DNA from: Anaerolineaceae bacterium
GTDB taxonomy: Bacteria > Chloroflexota > Anaerolineae > Promineifilales > Promineifilaceae
DNA: 64,000 nucleotides
Direction: 5' to 3'
Assembly (NCBI GenBank): GCA_002699125.1
Contig: PABI01000119.1
Location: 97,452-161,451 of the forward strand
Under the pieces are notes generated by a model that saw only the letters and a list, made by a program, of their open reading frames with translations, did not search any database and was not told the DNA's origin. The translations under genes and the position numbers were made by a program. Positions 16,067 to 25,334 of this stretch are shown in pieces. Within the stretch, counting starts at the first letter, position 1; each line of letters opens with the position of its first letter.

Positions 16067-16753
16067 TTATAAAGCGATTTCGGCCAACGCTTGTCGATCC
16101 AAAAGGCGGATCTGGTGGCGATCAACGACGATGAAGCCGTCGTTTTCAAGGCTGCGCAATGCTCGTTGAACGACATCCGGAACCGTACCCAGCCGAGCAG
16201 CCAGTTCCGCTTGGGTGTACCAACGCGGCCGTTCCAGCACATCATCAACAGCATCTTCAAGCAATAGGCGAGCCAGGCGGCCCGTAACAGGCCGCAGCGA
16301 CAGGTCTGAGACCAACGAGACCAAATAAAGCATTCTTTCGGCCATTTTGGCGAGGATATGCTGTGCAAACCCCGGTTTTTTTTGCAGCAGGCGCAGCAGC
16401 GCCTGTTGTGGAATCAGCCAAATCCCGGCCGGCTCCAGGGCAATAGCTGTGGCTGGATTAGGCCGATCAGTGAAAACACCAATTTCATTGAACGTTTCTC
16501 CAGGCTCCAGAAAACGGAGTATTTGCTCCCGACCTGAAGGGGATGTTTTGACAACTTTGAGCCAACCATATTCCAGAAAATAGAGGCCGGGCTGGGCTTC
16601 TCCTTCCAGCACAATGACCTCGCCGGCGTCATATTCACGCCAGCGAGACAATTGGGCCAAATCTCGCAAATCAGGTTCAGTTAACCCGGCGAACAGGGGG
16701 ATTTCCCGCAAATGCTGCGCAAACTCATTCAATGATGGGCGTTTGGTCGTCAT
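16067..16753 (-). CDS. Crp/Fnr-family transcription regulator (second of four)
   Basis: About 228 residues; ATG chosen over an in-frame GTG 24 bases upstream. Effector barrel about residues 20-125, including GEVIVLEGEAQPGLYFLEYG and FLEPGETFNEIGVF; winged helix-turn-helix at the C-terminus around YTQAELAARLGTVPDVVQRA. No FNR-type cysteine cluster. The nearest relative in the window is the regulator at 35008, with the same motif order. It follows the P-type ATPase gene after 58 bases, so it may be co-transcribed with it. Confidence 0.85.
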   Translation of the reverse strand: MTTKRPSLNEFAQHLREIPLFAGLTEPDLRDLAQLSRWREYDAGEVIVLEGEAQPGLYFLEYGWLKVVKTSPSGREQILRFLEPGETFNEIGVFTDRPNPATAIALEPAGIWLIPQQALLRLLQKKPGFAQHILAKMAERMLYLVSLVSDLSLRPVTGRLARLLLEDAVDDVLERPRWYTQAELAARLGTVPDVVQRALRSLENDGFIVVDRHQIRLLDRQALAEIAL

Positions 16754-16811
16754 ACCTTCGATTATAACGACCGTCACTATTGAAGACGACTGGAAAGTAT
16801 TGGTCCGGGAC

Positions 16812-18716
16812 TCAGGTCCGTAGCAGACGCATTCCGTTCAGGATAACGATCATGACGGAGGCTTCGTGAACCAACATGCCGCCGGCCATGTGGACTTTGC
16901 CTAGAAGGACCCCTGCCAGCAGTAGAGAAACCGTTACCAGGGCAATGATAACATTTTGCCGTATGTTATTCAGCGTTGCCTTAGAGAGTTGTAACGCTTC
17001 CGGGATCTTAAGCAGATCATCGGTCATTAAGGCAATATCGGCCGTTTCAATAGCCACATCGGTGCCGGCCGCACCCATAGCAATGCCGATATCGGCTGTG
17101 GCCAAAGCCGGAGCATCATTAATACCATCGCCAACCATGGCCACTACGTGCCCTTCGCTCTGTAACTGGTGGATAAGTTCCAGCTTGTCTTCTGGCAAGA
17201 GACCAGCATGGACAGTATGTATACCTGCGGCGGCAGCAATGGCCTGGGCGGTGCGCTCATTATCGCCGGTCAGCATGACAACTTTCTTTAATCCGGCGGC
17301 TTTAAGCCTGTGTACCATCTCTGGGGCGGTGGGGCGGATTTGGTCGGCAATACCCAGCACCCCGATTAGCAAATCATCAAGGGCAACAAATACGGCCGTT
17401 TTCCCTTCTCTTTGTAATTTATCCAGCTGCATTTGGGCCATGGTCGGAATAGAGATGCCCAAATTAGCCATCAAGTCGTTTGTGCCCACACCAATCTGAT
17501 GTCCCAGGTAGGTGGCCTGAACGCCCTGGCCGGTAAAAGTCTCAAATTGGTCAGCATGGGGAATGGGCTCAGTCGAATCTGCCGCCGCTACAATTGCCTG
17601 GGCAAGAGGATGCTCCGAGCCGGCCTCAGCAATGGCAGCCCAGTAAAGCACCTGTTGCCTGTTCTCCTCCATAACTGTAGCTCTCCCATTACCACCGGCT
17701 GCAACAACGGTTTGTAGGGCAACAATATCGGTAACCACAGGCCGTCCAGCCGTAAGCGTGCCGGTTTTATCCAAGGCCAGGGCCGAGATTTTGCCTGCAT
17801 TTTCCAGGTATTCACCGCCTTTGATAAGAATGCCCCGCTTGGCAGCGCGGCCAATCCCGGCCACAATGGACACGGGGGTGGAAATAACCAGTGCGCCGGG
17901 ACAGCCAATGACGAGCAGCGTTAGTGCCAGTTCCAGATCACGTGTAATTAGATAAGCAGCACCGCTAAGCAGGATGATAAAAGGGGTATACCAGCGGGCA
18001 AACCGCTCAATGAAGCGTTGGGTAGGGGCCTTTTCTTCTTGTGCCTCTTCAACACGGCGAATGATGCGGGCCAGGGTCGTATCCGAGCCCACCCCGGTGG
18101 CCTTCACTTTGAGCAGACCTGCCTGGTTAACCGTCCCGGCAAAAACGGCCGTACCTGCACCTTTTTCTACCGGTATCGATTCCCCGGTGATGGCGCTTTC
18201 ATCTACCGCAGAACGGCCGTCGATCACATCACCATCTACCGGTATTTTGGTACCCGGCTTAATCAATACCGTTTCGCCCGGTATCACTTCATGGGGCATG
18301 ATTTCCATTTGCCGATCATTGCGCAGCACAATTGCTGTGGTGGGGGCCAGTTCCAACAACCCCTGCAATACCCGGCGCGTCTGGCCCAGCGTGCGGGCCT
18401 CCAGGTATGCACCAAAGAGAAAAAGGAACGTAACGGCCGCCGCTTCCCAATATTCACCAATAACCAGAGCGCCGGCAGCGGCAATCGTGACCAGAAGTTC
18501 GATACTTATGTGACGCTGGCGCAGGCTGCGCCAGGCGCGTTGGGCAATGTCAAAGCCCGCTACCAGGGCGGCCGCCACCATCAGGCTATTGTGCCAATTT
18601 GCCTGACTGAGCAGATAGTTGCTGGCCAATGCCAATATGATGAGTAGACCGGAAATGGCTGTTAACAGTTGACGTCGTTGTTTAGGTGACCGCCACGATG
18701 TTTGTAATTGTCTCAT
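16812..18716 (-). CDS. P1B-type heavy-metal-transporting ATPase (CPG motif)
   Basis: About 634 residues; ATG behind GAGGAGG. All P-type landmarks are present: TGES actuator loop (about 177-180), CPx metal site as CPGALVIS (Cys about 272), phosphorylation site DKTGTLT (Asp about 316), the P1B marker SEHPLAQAI, and GDGINDAPAL. The CPG form differs from the CPC of most Cu, Zn and Cd pumps. There is no N-terminal metal-binding domain; the separate HMA protein encoded just upstream probably supplies metal. The cargo cannot be read from sequence; supply or export of copper would suit the copper nitrite reductase nearby. Confidence 0.9.
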   Translation of the reverse strand: MRQLQTSWRSPKQRRQLLTAISGLLIILALASNYLLSQANWHNSLMVAAALVAGFDIAQRAWRSLRQRHISIELLVTIAAAGALVIGEYWEAAAVTFLFLFGAYLEARTLGQTRRVLQGLLELAPTTAIVLRNDRQMEIMPHEVIPGETVLIKPGTKIPVDGDVIDGRSAVDESAITGESIPVEKGAGTAVFAGTVNQAGLLKVKATGVGSDTTLARIIRRVEEAQEEKAPTQRFIERFARWYTPFIILLSGAAYLITRDLELALTLLVIGCPGALVISTPVSIVAGIGRAAKRGILIKGGEYLENAGKISALALDKTGTLTAGRPVVTDIVALQTVVAAGGNGRATVMEENRQQVLYWAAIAEAGSEHPLAQAIVAAADSTEPIPHADQFETFTGQGVQATYLGHQIGVGTNDLMANLGISIPTMAQMQLDKLQREGKTAVFVALDDLLIGVLGIADQIRPTAPEMVHRLKAAGLKKVVMLTGDNERTAQAIAAAAGIHTVHAGLLPEDKLELIHQLQSEGHVVAMVGDGINDAPALATADIGIAMGAAGTDVAIETADIALMTDDLLKIPEALQLSKATLNNIRQNVIIALVTVSLLLAGVLLGKVHMAGGMLVHEASVMIVILNGMRLLRT

Positions 18717-18731
18717 GTTCAAACCCTCCTC

Positions 18732-18770
18732 ATGATCAGATGCCCTCAACTACAAGAAGCATCTGATCAT
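18732..18770. repeat. Intercistronic hairpin between metal chaperone and ATPase genes
   Basis: Perfect 12-base arms ATGATCAGATGC / GCATCTGATCAT with a 15-base loop in the 61-base gap. Possible attenuator or RNA-processing site setting the chaperone:pump ratio. Confidence 0.6.
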
Positions 18771-18777
18771 TGGCCTC

Positions 18778-18993
18778 TTAAAAGGCAGCGACTGCTGCTT
18801 CGTAACCAACCTCGCGTACGGTTTGCACCAGAACATCTGCTGGCGTTGTGTCTGGATCGTGTTCAATTTCAATACGACCGGTGTTGAAATGAACTTTAGC
18901 GTCATTAACGCCCTCTAATCCTTGCAGCGCCTTTTCGATCTTGGCTACGCAGGAAGGGCAGGAAAGGTCTTGACTTCTAAGTAAGGTCTTCAT
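18778..18993 (-). CDS. HMA-domain heavy-metal chaperone (CopZ-like)
   Basis: A 71-residue single heavy-metal-associated domain with the metal-binding loop LSCPSCVAKIEKAL (Cys12 and Cys15) and the ferredoxin-like fold pattern VNDAKVHFNTGRIEI. It would bind Cu(I) or another soft metal and pass it to the P1B ATPase encoded directly downstream, which lacks such a domain. GGAG precedes the ATG. Confidence 0.88.
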   Translation of the reverse strand: MKTLLRSQDLSCPSCVAKIEKALQGLEGVNDAKVHFNTGRIEIEHDPDTTPADVLVQTVREVGYEAAVAAF

Positions 18994-19061
18994 GGTTCAT
19001 CTCCTTTTTTGAATAAAATGTTTCTTTACAGTTAGCGTAGCGAAAAGGAGACGGCAGTTAC

Positions 19062-19075
19062 ATGATCTGGCTCAA
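19062..19075. promoter_or_regulatory. Degenerate FNR/DNR-type box before the metal chaperone gene
   Basis: On the minus strand TTGAGCCAGATCAT: TTGA and ATCA halves kept, two outer bases changed from TTGAT-N4-ATCAA. It lies about 69 bases ahead of the chaperone start. Confidence 0.4.
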
Positions 19076-19100
19076 ATAACTGCAACTGGAGAAAAAGTTA

Positions 19101-19130
19101 AAGGCCCAAAAAGCATGCTTTTTGGGCCTT
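19101..19130. terminator. Perfect 30-base palindrome, probable terminator
   Basis: Fifteen-base perfect arms beginning AAGGCCCAAAAAGC with no loop, 30 bases beyond the stop of the Crp/Fnr gene at 19160. The A5/T5 tracts inside the arms would serve as the U tract on either strand. Confidence 0.7.
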
Positions 19131-19159
19131 CAGGTTGTTGAGGGGGTTGTTGTTTTAAA

Positions 19160-19918
19160 TCAGCCGCCGGTATCTGTACCGGCAATCTTCTCCAGCCTTG
19201 TGCTGTCGGTAATGGCAATCCATTGCCGCCCGGTGCGAACCAGGCCTTCTTTCTGAAATTGGCTGACGATACGACTGGCCGTTTCGGTAGTTGTGCCGGT
19301 CATTTGGGCCAGATCGACCCGGGAAAGCGGCATTTGAATGAGTACAACTTCATTAGAGACTTCCCCCAGCTTCTCGGCCAGTTTCAGCAGCACAGCAGCG
19401 ATACGTTGTTCAACCGAATCAGTGCTGAGCTGTCGCACAATTTCTCGGGTTTCACGCAGGCGTCTGGCTGTGATATCCAAGACCTTTAACGCAACCAGAG
19501 GATACCGCTTTAGCAAAGTATGGAACGCTTCGGCATTGATGCTAAGCACGCAAACGGCCGTGTGTGTCTGGGCTGTATCTGGATAGCGTTCATCTGCTAA
19601 AGGCGAGAAACTCCCAAAATAATCGCCCGGCTGGAGAACATCCAGCAGTACATCTTGGCCGGTCAAAGAATGGCGTAGTAATTTTACCTGGCCAGCAGCA
19701 ACGACATACAGATTTGTTGCCTTTTCACCGCTAAAGTAAATAGATTCCCCGGGTTGGAAGCCGAATTCACGAAACTGCTCATTGACAATGCCAATCTCAT
19801 CGGCAGCAAGATCGTTGAAGAATGGAACCTTTTGCAAAATAGTCAGGCGCATACCTACCGAACAGGTAGCCGGTTCCACTGTTTCAACTTTTACGGGTGT
19901 ATTACGACGTGTTGACAT
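19160..19918 (-). CDS. Crp/Fnr-family transcription regulator (third of four)
   Basis: A 252-residue protein with sensor barrel (about residues 30-150; QPGESIYFSGEKATNLYVVA and LQPGDYFGSF) and a winged helix-turn-helix (MPLSRVDLAQMTG, TTTETASRIVSQF) near 205-235. The recognition helix TETASRxxxxF is close to that of Fnr/Dnr proteins that read TTGAT-N4-ATCAA, making this a prime candidate for the boxes found in the window. The N-terminal 22 residues have no counterpart in the other three; an internal Met (at 19852) is an alternative start, and no good ribosome site is seen at either. Confidence 0.85.
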   Translation of the reverse strand: MSTRRNTPVKVETVEPATCSVGMRLTILQKVPFFNDLAADEIGIVNEQFREFGFQPGESIYFSGEKATNLYVVAAGQVKLLRHSLTGQDVLLDVLQPGDYFGSFSPLADERYPDTAQTHTAVCVLSINAEAFHTLLKRYPLVALKVLDITARRLRETREIVRQLSTDSVEQRIAAVLLKLAEKLGEVSNEVVLIQMPLSRVDLAQMTGTTTETASRIVSQFQKEGLVRTGRQWIAITDSTRLEKIAGTDTGG

Positions 19919-20073
19919 TTTTATTTACTTCTCGATTAAGATGCTCGTTACCAACTGAGCCAAACAGGTTATTAATTCTGGACGATGACAATCTGCCAAA
20001 TATACGTTGTTCGTTACGCCGGCTAAGGGAGATGGGCTGCCGAACGCTGTCAATTCGACAGCCCCAATTTCGG

Positions 20074-20484
20074 CTACATATCCAGTGCGTCGTATCCAGG
20101 CCCTTCAGCGAAGAATTCATAGTTAGGTGGAATATCTTCCGTCAGGTCCAAAATTTCGCCGCCCTGGAGCTGTTTGGCGTTTAACAACTTCACGGGGTGG
20201 CCGTCAACTTCACCTTCAAACGGCTGGCCATCTGGGAGTAATTCTTTCGAATTGTTAATCCAGACGCCCGGCGGTGCCTCATAATCATAAGGCACCTCTT
20301 CCTCGGGGAAGATCGCTTCGTAGGGACATTCCGGCACACAGGCACCGCAATCGATGCAGGTATCGGGGTCAATATACAACCAGGGCCATTCCGGCTCCGG
20401 CTGCCCCAGTATCATGCACTCCACCGGGCACACATCCACGCAAGCTGTGTCTCGCAAACATAGCCGGGTGATAATATGGGTCAT
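20074..20484 (-). CDS. fdxA: Seven-iron (3Fe-4S/4Fe-4S) ferredoxin
   Basis: About 136 residues; ATG behind AGAGGA. The N-terminal RLCLRDTACVDVCPVECM supplies a 3Fe-4S-type site and CIDCGACVPECPYEAI (about 38-53) a 4Fe-4S site, followed by a roughly 80-residue acidic tail longer than in FdxA of proteobacteria. It probably carries electrons between soluble redox enzymes. An FNR-type box 109 bases upstream suggests anaerobic or NO induction. Confidence 0.9.
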   Translation of the reverse strand: MTHIITRLCLRDTACVDVCPVECMILGQPEPEWPWLYIDPDTCIDCGACVPECPYEAIFPEEEVPYDYEAPPGVWINNSKELLPDGQPFEGEVDGHPVKLLNAKQLQGGEILDLTEDIPPNYEFFAEGPGYDALDM

Positions 20485-20592
20485 AGGCACTTTCCTCTAG
20501 TTGTGATGGTAACGGCCGTTTATCCGGTCTTATCGATCACAGCTGTAATGTTTATCTTGATTGCACTATAGTTGAGGATGTGCTTTCTGGCC

Positions 20593-20606
20593 TTGATCCA
20601 TGTCAA
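20593..20606. promoter_or_regulatory. FNR/DNR-type box upstream of ferredoxin
   Basis: TTGATCCATGTCAA: both TTGA and TCAA halves of the FNR palindrome are intact. It is in the gap between the NarL-like gene stop (20621) and the ferredoxin start (20484). Confidence 0.65.
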
Positions 20607-20620
20607 GTAAAAGGTTTCTT

Positions 20621-21295
20621 TTACTCCCAATCTCCTAACAGACCACTTTTGGCAGCGAGGCGAGCCGCATGTCGCCGATTAACCGCGTGCATCTTCGCTA
20701 AAATGCTGCGGACATGGCTCTTTGTAGTGTGAATGGTAATCGCCAGCTGATCGGCAATTTCCTGGTTTGACGCACCGGTAGCAATCAGATTTAACACTTC
20801 AAGTTCACGAGGTGTTAAGTCGGGGTCTTCATCTGGTGAGGGCTGTTGGGCAGATTGAGCGGCTAATCGTGCGTAATCATCTAAAAGGCTGGCGGCAAGT
20901 TTAGGTGGTAGCGTGGCTTCACCCCCTAATGCACCGCGCACGCCCTGCAAAAAATCGGCTGAGTTTGTGTCTTTAAGCATATAGCCATTTGCCCCAGCCT
21001 TGATGGCGGCAAACAATTTCTCATCTTTGTCATGTACCGTAAGCATGACAACTCGCACTTCGGGCAAAGCTTCTCGAACCAGGCGCGTCGCTTCCAGGCC
21101 ATCACAAATGGGCATATTAATATCCATGATGATCAAGTCTGGTCGCAAATCTCGGGCCATGGTCAACGCTTCTAAGCCGTCCCCAGCCTGTCCTACAACC
21201 GATAGGTCAGACTGAGCTTTAATCAATCCAGCTAACCCTTCACGGAAAAGTTCATGGTCATCAACAAGCAAGATGCGAGCAGGTAGTGTCGGCAT
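20621..21295 (-). CDS. narL: NarL/LuxR-family response regulator
   Basis: A 224-residue protein: receiver domain with Asp12/Asp13, phospho-acceptor Asp58 (LIIMDINMP), Thr and the Lys of MLKDT; then a LuxR-type helix-turn-helix (LTPRELEVLNLIATGASNQE, about 155-215). The start overlaps the kinase stop by one base (TAATG), a classical two-component arrangement. It likely controls the nitrate-reductase-like operon in whose 3' end it lies. Confidence 0.9.
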   Translation of the reverse strand: MPTLPARILLVDDHELFREGLAGLIKAQSDLSVVGQAGDGLEALTMARDLRPDLIIMDINMPICDGLEATRLVREALPEVRVVMLTVHDKDEKLFAAIKAGANGYMLKDTNSADFLQGVRGALGGEATLPPKLAASLLDDYARLAAQSAQQPSPDEDPDLTPRELEVLNLIATGASNQEIADQLAITIHTTKSHVRSILAKMHAVNRRHAARLAAKSGLLGDWE

Positions 21296-23178
21296 TATTC
21301 AATTTCCAGTTCAGGTGTTTCTGTAGCTCTAATGGGGAAGCTGGCTGAAATATGGGTGCCTTGCGCCGGGCTTGCGTGAACAGTAAGCTGCCCCTGGCAG
21401 CGCTCGGCCCGGGTCCGCATGATGGCCAGCCCTAAATGGTTTCGCTTATTTACCTGAGTTGGATCAAAACCAACCCCATCGTCCATGATATTTATGGTGA
21501 TTGTTTCCTGGTCTTGCTGTACGGTAAGCTGAACGCAGGCTGCCTGTGCATGACGACGGGTGTTGGTTAACGCTTCACGGATGATGTGCAGGGCCTGTTT
21601 TTGGGCAACGGCCGTTAACCCAATGTCTACCTTATCATCCATGACAAATTCAACCGGTATGCCAGTGTGTGTCTCAAAATCAGCCAGCGCCGTTTGTACG
21701 GCCGTCAAAAATTCATCATTGTCCGGTTCTGGTTCATGTAGGCCGGTGAGAGCTAAGCGCACCTGCGCATACGCTTGCTGTAGATTGCCTTGAAGCTCGG
21801 CAACCCGCTGGCCGGCCGCTTCTTCCTCTCCGGCAGCCAAATCATTGGCCAACAGGTCTACGCTCAAATGCATGGCACCCAGGTTTTGGGCCAGATTGTC
21901 ATGCAGCGTGGCCGCCAGCCGCTCACGCTCAGCCAGCGATGCGTTTTCTTTGGCCTGCTGCTGGCTGGCTTCGATTAGTCGCGTGTTCTCAAGGGCCACA
22001 GCGGCCGCGTTGGCCAACAGCGTCAAGGCCCGGGTTTCGTCATTACTAAACGGCCGTTGCAAACGGACCACACACACCGCGCCCAGGGAACGGCCGCGAA
22101 CTTGCAGCGGCGCCATGGTGCAGGCGGCACCGGGGAAGTGGTGCAAAAAACCGCAGGAGGCGCAGCTGCCTTCCGCCACAATTGTTTTATGTTCCCGGAT
22201 AACGGGTTGTACAATGCCACGTGCCGCAGACTGGCGCAAGCCAACAAACTGGCTGCCCGCACCGCTGTTTGCCACCAGTTCCAGAAAACGATCGTCCTTA
22301 TCCAGCACGCAGACCGAAACCGCTCCCCCCTGCATCAGTTCTCGCGTATGGTTGGCCACTGACTGCAATAATTGAGCCGAATCTAATTCCTGAACAATTT
22401 CCTGGCTGAACTCAAAAGCAGTGGTTAACTCCTGGGTGCGCTGGGCAACCTGCTGCTCCAATGAGCTTTGATGGGCCGCAATTTGACCACGCATCGTCTC
22501 CAATGTTTTTCCCAGCCGCCCAATTTCATTGTCTGGCAGCGCCGGTATGGGCATCGCCAGACTGCCATTGCCAAATCCTTGGGCGGCATTATCCAGGGCA
22601 GTTAGAGGCTGGATAAACTGGCGACGGACAATAGTGTAGCCCCAGGCCAGCAGCAAAAAGGCGGCACCCAGAAAAACGAGCTGCACCCAGCGCAAACGGT
22701 TAATTTTTGCCTGTGCCTGCCGCTCGTAGCTGCTGACGACGGCATCCAGCCTGACCAGGAGTGTCTCGGAATCAGTTTGCAGGCGGGCATCGTTTTCTGG
22801 CGTAGTCAACTGGTTTTGGAGGTCAGGCCAAAGGATGGCAATTTCGCCCAGCAAGGCTATCGTTTCGGGATGGGTTGTTGGGGGCAGAGTGAGGGAACGG
22901 CCGTTGCCGGCAAGCACCGTGCCCCCTTCAGAAAGCGCCGTCAGGGTTTGTTGAAAAGCGGCAATGGTTTCTTCAAGCGCGGGATTGTCCGGGTCGGTGA
23001 GCGCCAGCCGCGTTATCTGCTGCAGCAACATGCGCTGCCGCCCGGCCAGGTTGATGATAGCCGCGTCGTTTTGCTGGGTCTGCACCAGCCAAAATGTTAC
23101 CGTCACCGAGCTAACGACCAGCAGCAGAAAGCCCAGAAAAATCGACGCAAGCTGGATGCGTAAGCTGTGCCCGTTCAT
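21295..23178 (-). CDS. narX: NarX-like sensor histidine kinase
   Basis: A 627-residue kinase. Order: membrane helix (10-30), periplasmic PilJ/NarX-type helical sensor starting NLAGRQRMLLQQ (43-54), second helix (165-183), HAMP, a GAF-like domain (about 265-400) with a cysteine group CASC (339-342) and Cys353, HisKA_3 box with phosphorylatable His426 (LAATLHDNLAQNLG), and HATPase with DDGVGFDP. The NLAGRQRM segment aligns with the P-box helix that binds nitrate in NarX/NarQ. The central cysteines may add redox or NO sensing. It begins 25 bases after the membrane protein at the end of the nar operon. Confidence 0.88.
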   Translation of the reverse strand: MNGHSLRIQLASIFLGFLLLVVSSVTVTFWLVQTQQNDAAIINLAGRQRMLLQQITRLALTDPDNPALEETIAAFQQTLTALSEGGTVLAGNGRSLTLPPTTHPETIALLGEIAILWPDLQNQLTTPENDARLQTDSETLLVRLDAVVSSYERQAQAKINRLRWVQLVFLGAAFLLLAWGYTIVRRQFIQPLTALDNAAQGFGNGSLAMPIPALPDNEIGRLGKTLETMRGQIAAHQSSLEQQVAQRTQELTTAFEFSQEIVQELDSAQLLQSVANHTRELMQGGAVSVCVLDKDDRFLELVANSGAGSQFVGLRQSAARGIVQPVIREHKTIVAEGSCASCGFLHHFPGAACTMAPLQVRGRSLGAVCVVRLQRPFSNDETRALTLLANAAAVALENTRLIEASQQQAKENASLAERERLAATLHDNLAQNLGAMHLSVDLLANDLAAGEEEAAGQRVAELQGNLQQAYAQVRLALTGLHEPEPDNDEFLTAVQTALADFETHTGIPVEFVMDDKVDIGLTAVAQKQALHIIREALTNTRRHAQAACVQLTVQQDQETITINIMDDGVGFDPTQVNKRNHLGLAIMRTRAERCQGQLTVHASPAQGTHISASFPIRATETPELEIE

Positions 23179-23203
23179 GGCTTCATCATATCATAAAATG
23201 CAT

Positions 23204-24220
23204 TCAGCTGGTGGGCGTCTTCTTTAACTTCCCGAAGGCGGTCGAGGATTCAACAGGTAGGCTCGCTGACAGCCGGCGTTGAACAGGGTGGGCCTGATTG
23301 CGGCACAACGGCCGTTGCAGCAACCATAACCCAATCAGCGCACAAAACAATTGGGAACTCAACTGCGGCACATAGCCCCCGGCGATAAGCAGTAGGATAG
23401 CATAGGCTAAAGTGGGGCGGCTGTGCCAGTTTGCCAGCACCGTCACCCCTGCCAGCCACAGTGCCAGGGCATAAACCGGCCAGGGCAAAAACAGCGTCAG
23501 TCCGGTTGACCAGATGGTGAGAATGCCGGTCATCGCCGGGTCCCGCCAAAAGCTGAGGGAAAAGAGCAGCGCCGGAAACGCCGCCAGCAGCCACGGTTTC
23601 CAGGAATGGGTACGGCCGTTCAGCGAACGACTCGCCCACCACCAAATGATTACGCTGGCCACCACAAACAGTTCACCCAGATTGAATAAAACGTTCGTAA
23701 ACGGCGGGGGGCCGGGCCAGCCCAGCAACGCATGCAGATTGGGCAGCAGCTGTACCAGCAGTCCGGCCAACAGGGCACCGGCAGGGAACAGCGCCACGGC
23801 CGTTCCCTGCCATCCCTTCTTCTTCTCTGGCTCCGACCGCCTTGCCCACACTCCGGTAGAGGCAATCAAGAGTACGGCCAAAATAGCCAGCAGTTGGTAG
23901 GTAAACGCCAGCCACGCCGGCGGCACGGCAAACAAAAACAGCACGCTCAACAGCGCCAGCCCCAGCAGCGTCAGCGGCAAAATGATTGCCTGCCGCGTTT
24001 GCCAGGCCAGCCCCAGCAGTAACACAAATGCCAGCAAAGCCACAAACGCCGCTGCGACCAGGCCAATTTGGTTAACGGCCGCATACAGCGAAATCATGAA
24101 AGATGATTTGGGTACATGGATGGCGGCTCTGGTAAAGGTACGCACCAGCAGCCATTCAACCACAGCCGCCACCGCCAACCATTTAAACAAAGCGCGCTGC
24201 TGTATTGCAAAACCTGCCAT
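23204..24220 (-). CDS. Polytopic membrane protein at the end of the nar operon
   Basis: A 338-residue protein with about ten predicted membrane helices and a basic, Pro/Ser-rich C-terminal tail. GGAGG lies before the ATG. No heme or metal motif is convincing, and I do not recognise a family. Position directly behind the heme-b gamma subunit suggests a membrane anchor or quinone-interacting partner for the nitrate-reductase-like complex. Confidence 0.5.
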   Translation of the reverse strand: MAGFAIQQRALFKWLAVAAVVEWLLVRTFTRAAIHVPKSSFMISLYAAVNQIGLVAAAFVALLAFVLLLGLAWQTRQAIILPLTLLGLALLSVLFLFAVPPAWLAFTYQLLAILAVLLIASTGVWARRSEPEKKKGWQGTAVALFPAGALLAGLLVQLLPNLHALLGWPGPPPFTNVLFNLGELFVVASVIIWWWASRSLNGRTHSWKPWLLAAFPALLFSLSFWRDPAMTGILTIWSTGLTLFLPWPVYALALWLAGVTVLANWHSRPTLAYAILLLIAGGYVPQLSSQLFCALIGLWLLQRPLCRNQAHPVQRRLSASLPVESSTAFGKLKKTPTS

Positions 24221-24237
24221 TTCCCGGCCTCCTTTAC

Positions 24238-25305
24238 TTATCTATCGAACACCTTCGACAAGAGCCAGGCGCCAATGGTTAACAAAACGACAAAACCTAA
24301 CAGGCCTAACATCGGCACCAGCATGTAAGGCACGCCTTCCAGCGCATTGGCTGAAGATCCGCCGGTGCCTGAGCCCGACGGTCCAGGGGCTGCCGCGCCG
24401 GAGGTGCCTGTGCCTGCTTCGCCCAGCTGCAACGCCACCCACTGCGAGGTTGATTTTTGTCCGTTGCGTTCGCCATTGGCCCCATCCCAGGCCGCAAAGG
24501 CCAGTGAGTAGATCTGTCCATTTTCAAACCGGGCGTCATCCCCGGTTACGGCCGTTCGATCACGGACAAAGGTAACGCGCCATTGGCCATCGGCATATTC
24601 GCCATATCCCTGCACGTTTTGCATCTCGGCCGGCTGGGAGGTTAATGAGCCAAAACTGCCGGCAATTAGATCTTCAACCGGCGAAGCGTAGGCGGCGCTG
24701 GCAAAAAGGTTTTCGGCCGCCATGGCCGGCACATAATTGAGGTCTTCGTAAGAGGAAACGGGCGCGGCGGCACCGGCGGCTTCATCGGCAAAGGTGTAGC
24801 CGTCTACGTACATATTCGGGTAGATGCTGTCTACGTCTTGCCGGGCCGCAAGCCCGGCCTGCCAGTCAGCCTTCCAGTGCCAGATGTTGACGTTACCGCC
24901 CTGCTGCCCCATACAAAAGAAAGGCTGCCCTTCTACCAGGGGAAACTGAATGGCAACGGCATCGGCAAAATCCTGCACGCGCACGGCCGTATCATTCATG
25001 GTGTCATCTTCCCACTCAACTAGAAAGGCAATCTGTTCGTCGTTGTACAAAGCACGAACATTTACCGCCTTCACGTTCGCTTCGGGAAACATTGGACGGG
25101 CTACGATTTGCGCGCTAAGAGGGATGGAAACGGCCGTAGCCTCATTCCATAGCGCCGCGTCAACCTCCTCCAGCGGCAAAGCACCGTCCACCTTTGCCGC
25201 TGCAATCGTTACCCCCTGGCTGCTGGCCACGGGAATCTTCAAAAAGGTCAATACACCTGCCAACGCCAGCAGAGAAATCAATAAAAGTCGAGATCGTGTG
25301 ATCAT
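24238..25305 (-). CDS. Heme-b gamma subunit of a type II DMSO-reductase-family enzyme (EB_dh domain)
   Basis: A 355-residue protein with Sec-type signal peptide (about residues 1-30), an ethylbenzene-dehydrogenase/ClrC-type heme-binding domain and a C-terminal membrane anchor (LVPMLGLLGFVVLLTIGAWL). Landmarks: DGALPLEEVDAALWNEA, VRALYNDEQIAFLVEWED, and the DFADAVAIQFPL region. In EbdC, DdhC and ClrC this fold binds one heme b outside the membrane and links the molybdenum enzyme to its electron partner; here it is tethered by the extra C-terminal helix. A Gly/Ser-rich linker (about 305-325) precedes the anchor. Confidence 0.85.
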   Translation of the reverse strand: MITRSRLLLISLLALAGVLTFLKIPVASSQGVTIAAAKVDGALPLEEVDAALWNEATAVSIPLSAQIVARPMFPEANVKAVNVRALYNDEQIAFLVEWEDDTMNDTAVRVQDFADAVAIQFPLVEGQPFFCMGQQGGNVNIWHWKADWQAGLAARQDVDSIYPNMYVDGYTFADEAAGAAAPVSSYEDLNYVPAMAAENLFASAAYASPVEDLIAGSFGSLTSQPAEMQNVQGYGEYADGQWRVTFVRDRTAVTGDDARFENGQIYSLAFAAWDGANGERNGQKSTSQWVALQLGEAGTGTSGAAAPGPSGSGTGGSSANALEGVPYMLVPMLGLLGFVVLLTIGAWLLSKVFDR

Positions 25306-25334
25306 AACTCACTCCATTCGGTCAGTAATTAGTT

